From positions 1 to 64,000 of the forward strand of contig CAYQMF010000010.1 in the NCBI GenBank assembly GCA_964418595.1: a stretch of DNA of 64,000 nucleotides. The letters are read 5' to 3'. The translations under genes and the position numbers were made by a program. Of the stretch, positions 53,637 to 61,823 are shown piece after piece; position 1 is the stretch's first letter, and each line of letters starts with the position of its first letter. Origin of the DNA: CAYQMF01 sp964418595. Lineage in GTDB: Bacteria; Planctomycetota; UBA1135; UBA2386. Under the pieces are notes generated by a model. That model saw only the letters and a list, made by a program, of their open reading frames with translations. It ran no database searches and was not told where the DNA came from.

Positions 53637-55090
53637 CCGGCGAGGTCCAACTCGCGTGGGACGCACGCTGGAACGGTCGCCGCGTCCAGGTCATCGTCCG
53701 GCAAGGCTCCGAGGTCCTGCACTCCGACCTCGTCGACCCGACCGGCGTCGAGTCGCGCCGGCGGATGCTCGCGCGTTTCACGTCGAAGTTCCCCAGGATC
53801 CCCTCGGAGCCGATCGAACAGCGCCTGCTCAACTTGGCGAACGAGCGACCACCCAAGGCCGACGCCGCGACCACCGTGGTCGACACCGACCCCGAGCCGT
53901 GGTCGGAGCCCGTGAACGGCGAGGCGTTGCTCGACGAAATCTGGGGCCTGATCCGGCGCCATGTCGTGCTTCCAGACCTCGCGGCCGAAGCCATCGCCCT
54001 CTGGATTCTCCACAGCTACGTCTTCGACCGCTTCCAGTACACACCGCGGCTCCTGATCCACTCTCCCGAGAAGCGGTGCGGCAAGAGCCTCCTCGCGCGA
54101 CTGGTCGGTGCGCTGGTTCGATCCCCGCTATCCTGCGACAACATCACCGCGGCGGCGCTGTTCCGCTCTATCGAGAAGTTTCGGCCAACCCTCCTGATCG
54201 ACGAAGCCGACACGCTCCTGCGCGGCAGGAACGTGCAGGAAGACCTGCGGGGCGTACTCAACGCCGGCTTCCAACGGGGTGGTTGCGTGCTGCGCTGCAA
54301 CGGTGACGACAACGAGCCCACCAGGTTCGAGGTCTTCGCTCCGGTTGCCCTGGCCATGATCGGTAAGCCCCCGGACACCGTCGAGGACCGCTCGATCGGT
54401 ATAGCAATGCGGCGCAAGACGAAGTCGGAGAACGTCGAAAGGGTCCGTCCGGGACGCGACCTGCGCGATGATCTCCTGCCCGTGGTCCAGCGCTGCATGC
54501 GCTGGGTGCAGGATCAGGGCGAGGATCTGGCCGAGAGCGAACCCGCGGTCCCCGAAGCACTCGACGACCGCGCCGCCGACTGCTGGTTCCCCCTCCTCGC
54601 GCTCGCCGACGCGGTCGGCGAAGGTTGGGGCGAACGCGCACGCGCCGCAGCCCTGGCGTTGTCCGCGGGCCGCGACGAGGCGGCGGCGTCGCTGAACATC
54701 GATCTGCTCGCCGACCTTCGCGAGATCTTCGACCAGACCGACGCCACCCAGCTCCCGACGGCCCAGATCCTCCAGCACCTGCACGCGAACGAGGAACGCC
54801 CGTGGGCCGAGTTCGCGAACGGGCGGGGGCTCAGCCCTCACCATCTCTCCAGCCATCTCCGACCGTTCGGGGTGCGCCCGGTCAACATCCGGACGATCAC
54901 CAAGGTGCTCAAGGGTTACCGGCGTGAGGACTTCAAGGAGGCGTGGACGCGCTACCTCGCCGCCGCGACGCGTCCCCCCGCGGAAGCCGCTACACCGCTA
55001 CATTCGCATGGTGCCGACCCGAACGCGCACGCCGATCCGGTACGCGTCTCCGTTACGCCTCCGCTCCAAGTGCCCTCGACCGGGTCGTAG
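53633..55090 (+). CDS. DUF3631 ATPase/helicase-like replication protein
   Basis: 485 residues from ATG 53633. A P-loop-like SPEKRCGKSLLARL (~143-156) and a Walker-B-type LLIDEADTLL (~187) mark an ATPase core; the block around FARPV/IGKPPDTVEDRSIGIAM and the C-terminal WFPLLALADAVGEGW region are typical of DUF3631, which occurs at the ends of phage and plasmid primase-helicase proteins. The C-terminus (~375-485) is a separate helical domain with KGYRREDFKEAW. Together with the TOPRIM protein it may form the element's replication initiator. Confidence 0.78.
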   Translation: MTGEVQLAWDARWNGRRVQVIVRQGSEVLHSDLVDPTGVESRRRMLARFTSKFPRIPSEPIEQRLLNLANERPPKADAATTVVDTDPEPWSEPVNGEALLDEIWGLIRRHVVLPDLAAEAIALWILHSYVFDRFQYTPRLLIHSPEKRCGKSLLARLVGALVRSPLSCDNITAAALFRSIEKFRPTLLIDEADTLLRGRNVQEDLRGVLNAGFQRGGCVLRCNGDDNEPTRFEVFAPVALAMIGKPPDTVEDRSIGIAMRRKTKSENVERVRPGRDLRDDLLPVVQRCMRWVQDQGEDLAESEPAVPEALDDRAADCWFPLLALADAVGEGWGERARAAALALSAGRDEAAASLNIDLLADLREIFDQTDATQLPTAQILQHLHANEERPWAEFANGRGLSPHHLSSHLRPFGVRPVNIRTITKVLKGYRREDFKEAWTRYLAAATRPPAEAATPLHSHGADPNAHADPVRVSVTPPLQVPSTGS

Positions 55091-55158
55091 CGAAACCGCG
55101 TAGCGGGTGTCGCCCCGCCCAGGAAGCCCGGACCGGCGCCGATGTAGCGGTGTAGCGG
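54987..55158. repeat. 17-bp perfect inverted repeat made of CGCTACA units
   Basis: CCGCTACACCGCTACAT at 54987-55003 and its exact complement at 55142-55158, about 140 bp apart and flanking the end of the DUF3631 gene. Each arm is a direct repeat of CCGCTACA. It may be a replication-protein binding site (iteron-like) or part of an origin or terminator; not tested. Confidence 0.6.
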
Positions 55159-55252
55159 TCTTCGCGGGAGGGCCACCACGAAGTCGGTTCCCGCACCCGC
55201 CTGCCTCGCTAAGCTCTCCGCACCCAACCCGACCGCGAGGAAGAGCCAGTCC

Positions 55253-55490
55253 GTGGCAGCACGACGCAAGAAGAACGGCAGCGAGGACCGCAAGGGCAGC
55301 CTCGGCTTCGAGGAGAAGCTCTGGGCTGCCGCCGACCTCCTCCGCAACAACCTCGACCGAGTACAAGCACGTCGTCCTCGGCCTGCTCTTCCTCAAGTAC
55401 ATCTCCGACGTCTTCCTCGACCGCCAGCGCGACCTCGCCCACCAGGTCGTCACCCCCGGCACCCCCTACTACGTAGCCGCCCTACGCCCG
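55253..55490 (+). pseudogene. hsdM: Truncated, frameshifted start of a type I methyltransferase (HsdM)
   Basis: GTG 55253 with GAGGAAG upstream starts MAARRKKNGS, then LGFEEKLWAAADLLRNNLD, the normal HsdM N-terminus. A frameshift near 55358 (five bases of a usual DAAEYK stretch are missing) puts EYKHVVLGLLFLKYISDVFL in the other frame. After about 80 residues the similarity stops; the SAM-binding domain, HsdS and HsdR are absent. It is the relic of a restriction-modification locus. Confidence 0.7.
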
Positions 55491-55635
55491 CGGCATCGCG
55501 GCCGTGGTCATCATCAACGGGTCGACGATGAACCTCCCGTCCCCTCGGACCGGCAAGCGGCGCGGCCGTACCTGTTCGGTAGTCGAGACCGCCGGCGACC
55601 ACTCGCAGCTCGCTCGTCCCAGCTCGCGGATCGCG

Positions 55636-56118
55636 TCAGTCGGCTGGCTCGGACCCCCCACCATCGGCCAACGTGTGGGACGAGTCAACGTCCGGCGGCT
55701 CGGCGCCGGTGAGTTGCGCGCCTGCGAGGAATCCGAGAAGGGCAAAGTCTCCAAGGTCTGGGCCGCACAGCTTGTGCCAAGTCCTAATCGCCACACGATG
55801 AGCGATCAGACCTGTGACGCCCCATGTGAGCAGTGCGGCGATCATCAGGAGCCCAACGATCGTGAATGGGTGCGTGACTCCAGTCTTCACCCAGACGTAG
55901 ATCAGGCAGAACAGCGTCGCGGCCACAGGGGTGACCGCAGCGAGGACTGCGCCCAGAATATCCCACTCCCAAGCACCAAACCAGATTGTCGCGATGTACG
56001 CCACCATGGTGACGGCGAGGGCCAACTTCCGAATGCCGACGAGCACGAAGTAGGTGCGGGGTCGCACGAAGCGGATCGCGGCAAAGCTAGCGGCATCAAG
56101 GGGCCTGTGGTCCCGCAC
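55636..56118 (-). CDS. Four-helix membrane protein
   Basis: 160 residues from GTG 56118, nine bases after GAGGAAG. Hydrophobic helices: LVGIRKLALAVTMVAYIATI, WDILGAVLAAVTPVAATLFC, HPFTIVGLLMIAALLTWGVT and a shorter one near residue 125. The C-terminus is polar. No family recognised. It lies next to the DUF433 relic and HEPN-like gene on the same strand. The GC content around here is lower than in the flanks. Confidence 0.5.
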   Translation of the reverse strand: MRDHRPLDAASFAAIRFVRPRTYFVLVGIRKLALAVTMVAYIATIWFGAWEWDILGAVLAAVTPVAATLFCLIYVWVKTGVTHPFTIVGLLMIAALLTWGVTGLIAHRVAIRTWHKLCGPDLGDFALLGFLAGAQLTGAEPPDVDSSHTLADGGGSEPAD

Positions 56119-56121
56119 GAC

Positions 56122-56251
56122 TCACTTCCTCTTTTGGAGCGACGAGACCAACTGGTCGGAGATGTCCATCGCGCGGTCCCGCATGCACGGATGCAGGGCC
56201 TTCCGCCGCACTGGTCCGCAGCGACGGTGAGCGATCGAGCAGATCGGACAT
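56122..56251 (-). pseudogene. Degenerate DUF433 (antitoxin-like) gene with two frameshifts
   Basis: ATG 56251 gives MSDLLDR; one frame over follows LTVAADQCGGRPCIR, the conserved DUF433 start (usual form CGGRPCIRG). Another shift gives MRDRAMDISDQLVSSLQKRK and a stop at 56122. A normal DUF433 is ~75-80 residues; here the C-terminal half is missing. DUF433 proteins are often VapB-like antitoxins. Read by eye across three frames. Confidence 0.5.
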
Positions 56252-56608
56252 GACCGGTGAGTCTACCCGGGCCCTGCCGGGCCTCGCGAGGAAGCTGTCC
56301 CCCGAATAACCGGACAACCAGGCGTACGCCGCGGCATTGGGCGAGCAGGCCTGCAGCCTCGAGCCGGGGGGATCTGGAGCATGTGGGTGCTGGGGGCGGA
56401 CGGCGGTTCTGACGTGAACCCCGAACCTGAGATGTGTGTATGGAGCGGACGAGTCGTGCAACAGGAGGTGACCGCGGCGGCATCCGCGGGATCCCTTCGG
56501 CGCAGCTGCCGAGCCGCCCGACGTCGCTCTGGCGAGGCCGATCCCCTCTTTCGCTCGCAGGACGGACGGCGCGCTGGGTCCGTCCTGCCAGCGACTCACG
56601 CCCGGGCC
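56252..56608. other. Non-coding DNA upstream of the DUF433 relic
   Basis: 357 bp between the HEPN-like gene's stop and the DUF433 relic. The right end holds a perfect 10-bp hairpin (56558-56587). The rest has only short open frames that do not resemble proteins. Confidence 0.5.
56558..56587 (-). terminator. Perfect 10-bp hairpin after the HEPN-like gene
   Basis: CAGGACGGAC pairs with GTCCGTCCTG over a 10-base loop, starting ~21 bp beyond the stop of the minus-strand gene. Outer GCTCG/CCAGC extends it imperfectly. No U-tract. Confidence 0.45.
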
Positions 56609-57292
56609 CTAGATTCTCCTACGGACGATCTGGGCCCACTCTTCGTAGGCGTCGAGGAGGGCGAAGAACCACTCCTGGTCGTCCGGGGCCGCCTTAGGGT
56701 ACTCCGCGAGAAACCTTCCCGGGCCCAGTCCCTTCCTCTGCGCTGGCGTCAGACGCACCGGGTCCTTCCCAAGCATCTTCGTGAAAGTGTCGTTGCCCTT
56801 CCCGTGCCCGATGCGATTCCTGATGACCAGCGCCATCTCAAGATACGTCGCCTTGGGGTTCCCCAGGAGCGAGTCGACCTGCGCGTAGGTACTGTTCTTC
56901 CCAAGCAAGCCCGCGGATCGCCTCTTCATCTTGGTGACGTGAGCCCATCCTCCCATGTTCGGCCGGATCCCTTCGTCGGACGACCCGACCATGTGCTCGG
57001 CTCGAGTCCGGTTGACGTGCAACTTCTTCTGCACCTCAAGCACGAGGGTGCGCTTTGCGAACAGCTCGAACTTCGCCGCTACTTCGAAAAAGATGTACTC
57101 GGCTAGGTCCCTGCGATCGGGGTTCGACAGAGGCTTCGGCTTGGGCTTCGCTTCCCCCGCGTCCTTGACCGCGTATCCGTTCCTCACGACCCGCTCGAAG
57201 AGCTGCCTCGCCCGCTTCGTCGCTGCGAGAAACTCCACAGCGGCCGTCTTCGACGCCCTCCAGGGACTCTTCTTCTTCTTCGACTTGGCCAT
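56609..57292 (-). CDS. Uncharacterised protein with HEPN-like R-x4-H motif
   Basis: 227 residues from ATG 57292. The N-terminus is very basic (AKSKKKKSPWRASKTAAVEF). Residues ~158-163 read RNRIGH inside a helix (LEMALVIRNRIGHGKGNDTF), matching the R-x4-H catalytic motif of HEPN RNases, many of which are abortive-infection or toxin-antitoxin toxins. Most of the protein is helical. The HEPN reading rests on one motif. It is carried among pseudogenes in an island region, a typical place for defence genes. Confidence 0.5.
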   Translation of the reverse strand: MAKSKKKKSPWRASKTAAVEFLAATKRARQLFERVVRNGYAVKDAGEAKPKPKPLSNPDRRDLAEYIFFEVAAKFELFAKRTLVLEVQKKLHVNRTRAEHMVGSSDEGIRPNMGGWAHVTKMKRRSAGLLGKNSTYAQVDSLLGNPKATYLEMALVIRNRIGHGKGNDTFTKMLGKDPVRLTPAQRKGLGPGRFLAEYPKAAPDDQEWFFALLDAYEEWAQIVRRRI

Positions 57293-57429
57293 CGGGTATC
57301 GCTGCCTGAGTTGCGGTGTCCGTACGACGCCCCACGGTATCCGACCTGCGCACCCTGGGCCGCTACCGATCGGACATCGCAACCGTCGCGCCCGTGGGCA
57401 ATGTTGCCGGGAACGGGTGGCCGGGCTTC

Positions 57430-58141
57430 ACGGCGGTGTTCAGGGACATCACGAGTTCACGGGGACATCGATGGAGAGATGTAGAGGGGCGGGATGGCCT
57501 TGGGGTCGGAGAGGCGTGGACGCCGTCGCGAGTCCACGTTCTGTCTACCCACGGCTGGACGACCGCCCACAGCTTTGACGCGAGTTCGCTGGGGTCGCCG
57601 ATGGCGTTCACGGGGCTGGATGAGATCAACGGCCTTGGAGGAGCGACTTCGCTGTCGCGCTCCTCTCAGTTCAACGTTGGCACACGGTACAGCGTCGGTT
57701 GCGTGCGCTTCTACGGCCCCGTCGGTGCAGACCACCGTGTGTTCGGCAGCGGGTGCCCCGTCGCCGCTCCCGTGGCTCAGCGCGGTTCGCCTACCGCGAG
57801 TCGGCGAGCCGTTCGAGCTCCGGATCGTGCCGGTCCGGCCTTTTAGCTTCACGGTGCTACTGCTCGGCGCGTCGAACTCGGCGTGGGGAGGCGTTGTGCT
57901 CCCTCCGGATCTCGGCCTGCTCGGGATGCTGACCCCTGCACGTTGCTTGCCCGCGGGGATGTCTGAGCAGCCTTGTTCAGCACGACAGGAACGACGGGGT
58001 GATCGACCACTACCCCCGCGGACTACGCGCTTCTCCGCGCGCGGTTCTACAACCAAGCCGCTCCGTTCGACGTGCGCGCAAAACGCGTTCGGAGTGATCG
58101 CGACAAATGGCGTTGATTGCCAATGTGGGTGGGATATATGA
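57430..58141 (+). pseudogene. Frameshifted secreted-protein C-terminal domain
   Basis: Pieces of the GC/GC domain are scattered over two frames: VFGSGCP (frame starting 57316), then LPRVGEPFELRIVP and FTVLLLGASNSAWGGVVLPP in the next frame (~57790-57960), then RFYNQAAPFDVRA back in the first (58042-58080), then NAFGVIATNGVD in the second (58082 on), after a run of four A. The upstream FTGLDEINGLGGATSLSRSS may be its former body. At least three frameshifts, so not functional. The intact relatives are at 17283 and 62973. Confidence 0.6.
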
Positions 58142-58573
58142 TCTGGTACAGGGTCATTTAGCGCGTGCAACGATTGCACCATCGAATGCATATGCGTCCC
58201 GAGATGATGGGACTCCAATTCGGAGAGGGCCGGAGTCCCGTTTGGCCACTTACTACCCCTCTCCACCCCCTGCGTGCCCACGTGGCCGCGAGTCTCGGCG
58301 CGAGTGCCGCCGCGAATCCGCTCCCAGTCAGTATGTCAAACGGAAGCCGGACGACGGCGCGTCCTTCGTGCTCCTTCGCGGCGAACGGCGGCACGGCGAT
58401 AGAATAAGGTGAATCTAGAGAATCACCGACATTCATTGCAACAATGCGGGCCGTGCGCACGTATTAGCGTCGTTCGCGTTCGCCGCACGTCGCCGCGTAC
58501 GTGAAGCGGCCCCCGCAGGCGTTAGAGCGCCGGCGAGGGCCTAGACAACCCCCTGCGATCACAGGAGATTGCC
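58142..58573. other. Non-coding region before the serine-recombinase operon
   Basis: 432 bp. A minus-strand open frame (58158-58460) with SIAVPPFAAKEHEGRAVVRL looks possible but has no support. A palindrome-like GGTGA...TCTAGA...TCACC sits at 58408-58427. The last bases carry AGGAG seven bases before ATG 58574. A 9-base match to the tRNA 3' end at 58259-58267 is probably chance. Confidence 0.5.
58408..58427. promoter_or_regulatory. Imperfect palindrome, possible operator of the recombinase operon
   Basis: GGTGA and TCACC arms flank a central TCTAGA, 147 bp before the first gene of the operon and close to an A/T-rich stretch. It may be bound by an element repressor; no protein is assigned. 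Confidence 0.3.
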
Positions 58574-59566
58574 ATGGCCGACAAGGCTACGGGCGCGTCT
58601 GCGCCTTGCCACGTCCCGATCGGACGTGATGCGTTCCTTTCCCTCCGGTTGACCCGCGACCCCGAGGAAGCCTACGCGGCGCTCTGCCGCGCCCTGCGCG
58701 AACACGATCACCCGGCCGATGCTCTCGCCGCGTGCTCCGAGATCATCGACGGGCACGGCGTCGAAACCGTCACCCTCGCCGACGGGTCGGAGTGCCTGTA
58801 CGTGAACAAGGGCGACACGTACGACGCGACCGTGTGCCACACGGAGGCGGAAGGCTACTTCGTGTCGTCGTGGGGCGACGTGTACGAAGCGGCCGACCGG
58901 GCGCGGGAGGAAGACTCCGGCGAGCGACGCTGCGCGTACTGCTCCGCGTGGTCGGAGCCCGGGGAGCCGTGCGGCGAGTGCGGCCGCGACCCGGAGACGG
59001 GGGACCCATGGCCCGAACCCCTGCGGCACGTGCGCCTTGAGACGGGCCACACGCTCCGCACGTGGGACACCGGCCGGTCCGCCGGCAACGGCATGATGGC
59101 CCGGACACGCATCGGGTACGCGTTCACGAGCCCCGACGGTGAGTGCGTGTTCCGGGGCACCGACTTCCGGGGCTCGCCGATGCACGCCGACGATTCGGAC
59201 GCGACCCTGCGCGCGTTGCTCGGGTTTCTGACGCTGCGGCTGGGCGACACGGACCGCGAGTACTTCGACGGCTACACCGACGCGCAACGGGCCTTCGCCG
59301 CGTCGTCGGAGTGCGAGACGCTGGCTTGGCTGTACTCCGACGATGGCCCGGGGACGTTCGCCGATGTCGACGACGAAGCCGAGTGCGACACGTGCGGCGA
59401 GCCGATGGAAGCGCCGTTGCCGGAGGGCTGGCGCTGCGCCGGATGCCAGCGCGACATCGGCGACGGTGGCGGGAACGAGTGCGCGACCTGCGGCGTGCCG
59501 TGGATCGGTGGCGGAGTCTGCGGGGACTGCGAGCGGTCGAACGGAACGCGGAGGGCCGACGGATGA
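58574..59566 (+). CDS. Element protein with zinc-ribbon clusters
   Basis: 330 residues from ATG 58574 with AGGAG seven bases upstream. Two cysteine clusters stand out: RRCAYCSAWSEPGEPCGECG (~118-138) and CDTCGEPMEAPLPEG followed by WRCAGC, ECATCG and GVCGDCE (~275-320), suggesting several zinc ribbons. The region between has repeated TDREYFDGYTDAQ-like acidic strands. No known family recognised. It is the first gene of an eight-gene overlapping operon, so it is probably involved in element DNA or RNA handling. Confidence 0.6.
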   Translation: MADKATGASAPCHVPIGRDAFLSLRLTRDPEEAYAALCRALREHDHPADALAACSEIIDGHGVETVTLADGSECLYVNKGDTYDATVCHTEAEGYFVSSWGDVYEAADRAREEDSGERRCAYCSAWSEPGEPCGECGRDPETGDPWPEPLRHVRLETGHTLRTWDTGRSAGNGMMARTRIGYAFTSPDGECVFRGTDFRGSPMHADDSDATLRALLGFLTLRLGDTDREYFDGYTDAQRAFAASSECETLAWLYSDDGPGTFADVDDEAECDTCGEPMEAPLPEGWRCAGCQRDIGDGGGNECATCGVPWIGGGVCGDCERSNGTRRADG

Positions 59567-59973
59567 GCGGCATCCCGGATCGGTCGGACCGCGTGTCCGA
59601 CTTCGTGTGCGTGCCCGCGGGCACCTATCTCTGCCGCGTCGACGACGTGCGGGCCGGGGTCACCCGGTCCGGCGACGTTCGATGGTCGCTGCGCCTTGTC
59701 GTGGCCGACGGCCCCTGCGCGGGCCGCGTCGCCGCGTGGGACGCGATCGTGTTCTCGGTTCGCGCCCTGCCGCGCGCGGGGCGGGTGTTCGCCGCTCTCG
59801 GCGTGCCGGTCGCCGGCCGCGTCCGCGTCGAACCCGAGGGCTTGCTCGGCCGGCTGGCGTCGGTCGAAGTCCGGCCCGCGGAGTGCCGCTCGGCCGACGG
59901 TTCGACCGTCCGGCGGAACGAGATCCCGTACGACGGCTGGCGCCCGGCGCCGGCGGGGAGGGCCACGCCATGA
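59563..59973 (+). CDS. DUF669-like small protein
   Basis: 136 residues; ATG 59563 overlaps the previous stop. The start VCVPAGTYLCRVDDVRAGVT then SGDVRWSLRLVVADGPCAGR, and the later RVFAALGVPVAGRVRVEPEG, follow the beta-rich pattern of phage DUF669 proteins (often next to recombination genes). A single-stranded-DNA or annealing role is a family-level guess. ATGA overlap with the next gene. Confidence 0.55.
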   Translation: MSGIPDRSDRVSDFVCVPAGTYLCRVDDVRAGVTRSGDVRWSLRLVVADGPCAGRVAAWDAIVFSVRALPRAGRVFAALGVPVAGRVRVEPEGLLGRLASVEVRPAECRSADGSTVRRNEIPYDGWRPAPAGRATP

Positions 59974-60524
59974 GGTTCGACAAGGCGAAGGATCCCGCCG
60001 CGGTGGCACCGTCGGCGAAGGACGCGGGCCGCTACGCGATCGCGGGCGTTGCCGTGGTCACCCGGCAGGGGCAGACGTTCCTCGCGGCGACCGATGGTCG
60101 CGCGCTCACCTTCGTGCGGTGTCACGCCGACGACGGCGAAGCGCCGAGCGGGGTCTACCCTTCGGCGGCGTTCGCGGCGGCGAGGAAGGCGGCGAGGCGG
60201 AAGCCCGACGCCACGGTGACCCTCAACGGCGCCGCGTGCGTCGACGCCGACGGCACCCGGACCGAGTTCGCGAAGGTTGACGGCCGGTTCCCCGAGGTCG
60301 CGGACATCGTGCCCGTGAGCGAGCCCGTGCACGTCGTGCGGCTCAACGCCGAGTTCCTCGCGCGGATCCAGCGGGCGCTCGGCGCGAACGGCGTCGAGAT
60401 CCGCGTCCATGACGCGGACACGAGCCACGGCGTGCCGCTCACGATCCTGCCGATCTACACGGACGGCCCCGGCGTGCCCGATGGCTCGCTCGGCGTGCTC
60501 ATGCCGATCGGGGGTGACGCATGA
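59970..60524 (+). CDS. Short sliding-clamp-like protein
   Basis: 184 residues. Parts resemble DNA polymerase III beta clamps: FLAATDGRALTFV, GRFPEVADIVPVSEP (clamp-like FP..P), HVVRLNAEFLARIQRALGAN and C-terminal GVLMPIGGDA (the clamp ends MPM/MPI-R). A normal DnaN is ~366 residues in three domains; this is about half and seems to hold two partial domains. It could encode an element clamp, an anti-clamp decoy or simply a related fold. Overlaps neighbours by ATGA. Confidence 0.5.
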   Translation: MRFDKAKDPAAVAPSAKDAGRYAIAGVAVVTRQGQTFLAATDGRALTFVRCHADDGEAPSGVYPSAAFAAARKAARRKPDATVTLNGAACVDADGTRTEFAKVDGRFPEVADIVPVSEPVHVVRLNAEFLARIQRALGANGVEIRVHDADTSHGVPLTILPIYTDGPGVPDGSLGVLMPIGGDA

Positions 60525-61102
60525 GCCGCGAACACTGGCTCGGCGAACTCGTCTCCGCGCTGCGGCCGACGTTCGCCGAAGCGGGCTTCCCTCTCCCGGA
60601 GCGCATCCGGGTGTCCTGCGGCTGGCCGAGCCGTTCCGCCCTCGCCGGGCGGAACCGGCGCATCGGCGAAGCGTGGTCGGAGCGTTGCTCGGCGGACGGG
60701 ACGCATGAGACGTTCCTCTCCCCCGTGCTCGCCGATCCGGTCGAAGTCGGCGCCGTGCTCGTGCACGAACTCGCGCACCATGCCGTCGGCGTCCAGCACG
60801 GCCACACGGGTCCCTTCCGGCGCTGCGCGCTCGCGGTCGGGCTCGAAGGTCCGATGCGGGCCACGACGGCGGGCGCGGCGCTGCGCGAGCGTTTACACGC
60901 GCTCGCCGAGCGACTCGGTCAGTACCCGCACGGCGTGCTCAGCGGCGGGGCCGATCGCAAGCGCCAGACCACGCGCATGCTCCGCGTGTCGTGTGGCGCG
61001 TGCGGGTGTCTCGTGCGGATGACGCGGCAATGGATCGAGACGGCCGGCCCGCCGACGTGCGGGTGCGGCGCCACCATGAGCGAGGGGAGGGCGAAGCCAT
61101 GA
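60521..61102 (+). CDS. SprT-like zinc metalloprotease
   Basis: 193 residues from ATG 60521. HELAHH (~82-87) is the HExxH zinc site, with a third ligand His further on (QHGHTGPFRRC), as in SprT/Spartan-like proteases. The C-terminus has two Cys pairs (CGACGCL and CGCGA), a zinc ribbon common in SprT. Eukaryotic Spartan removes DNA-protein cross-links; the bacterial role is unknown. Encoded between clamp-like and RadC-like genes, all linked to DNA. Confidence 0.82.
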   Translation: MSREHWLGELVSALRPTFAEAGFPLPERIRVSCGWPSRSALAGRNRRIGEAWSERCSADGTHETFLSPVLADPVEVGAVLVHELAHHAVGVQHGHTGPFRRCALAVGLEGPMRATTAGAALRERLHALAERLGQYPHGVLSGGADRKRQTTRMLRVSCGACGCLVRMTRQWIETAGPPTCGCGATMSEGRAKP

Positions 61103-61578
61103 GCGCAACCCTCACCGAACGGCATACGTGGCGCCGTGTGCGGCTCTCGCTCGTGCGGGAGCGGGCGGACCGTCCGTACACGATGCGATGCGGCGGCGAC
61201 GTCGTGGCGCTCGTGCGGGCGTTTCTGCGCGACGATCCGCGGGAGCGGTTCGTGGCCGTCTACCTGGACACCCGGCACCGGCCGATCGCCGTGCACGATG
61301 CGTGCACGGGCACGGCCAACGGCGCGGCCGTGCATCCGCGCGAAGTGTTCGGGCCGGCGCTGCAACTGGCGGCGACGGCGCTCGTGGTTGCGCACAACCA
61401 TCCGAGCGGCGACCCGACGCCGAGCCCGGAGGATCGCGCGGTGACCGAGCGGCTCCGGCAGGCCGGGGACTTGCTCGGCATCAACGTCCTGGACCACGTG
61501 GTGATCGGCGAGCGGGAGTACTTCTCCTTCGCCGACGAGTGCCGGCATCCGTTGCCCGGCGAGGGGGCGCACCGATGA
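61099..61578 (+). CDS. RadC-like JAB-domain protein
   Basis: 159 residues; ATG 61099 overlaps the previous stop. HNHPSGDPTPSPED (~99-112) is the JAMM metal motif HxHxxGDxxPSxxD typical of RadC-type MPN domains; a Glu-type residue lies in RERFVAVYLD. The N-terminal helix-hairpin-helix of full RadC is absent. Such proteins are frequent on mobile elements. Substrate unknown. Confidence 0.85.
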   Translation: MSATLTERHTWRRVRLSLVRERADRPYTMRCGGDVVALVRAFLRDDPRERFVAVYLDTRHRPIAVHDACTGTANGAAVHPREVFGPALQLAATALVVAHNHPSGDPTPSPEDRAVTERLRQAGDLLGINVLDHVVIGEREYFSFADECRHPLPGEGAHR

Positions 61579-61823
61579 CGACCCCTTCGCCGACCACCCG
61601 GCGCGCGTGGCGCCGCTACTTCGAGGCCCTTGCCCGCTCCGAGCGTGCCCTGCGGCGCGCCGAGCGGGCGTTGGACGATGTCGCGATGGCGGCAGGACGG
61701 CTCCCCAACGATGCGGACGCGGCGACGGTGCGGAGCGAGTCCGTGGCCGGAGCGCTGACCGTGGGGCGGCTCCGCCGGCGGTTGGTGACGGCCGGCGACG
61801 GCCGCGGGGAGGGCAGCCCATGA
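61575..61823 (+). CDS. Small helical protein
   Basis: 82 residues from ATG 61575, overlapping both neighbours by four bases (ATGA). Sequence is mostly one amphipathic helix, ARSERALRRAERALDDVAMA, with Arg-rich ends. No family recognised; kept because of the overlaps. Confidence 0.5.
   Translation: MTTPSPTTRRAWRRYFEALARSERALRRAERALDDVAMAAGRLPNDADAATVRSESVAGALTVGRLRRRLVTAGDGRGEGSP

Noticed and set aside
58259..58267. Nine-base match to the tRNA-Ala 3' end as a right att site
   Set aside because: Too short; flanking bases do not match, and nine bases can occur by chance in this GC-rich DNA.
58158..58460. Minus-strand open frame of ~100 codons
   Set aside because: No ribosome-binding site, no motif, and it sits in a region with a pseudogene on the other strand; kept only as a note.
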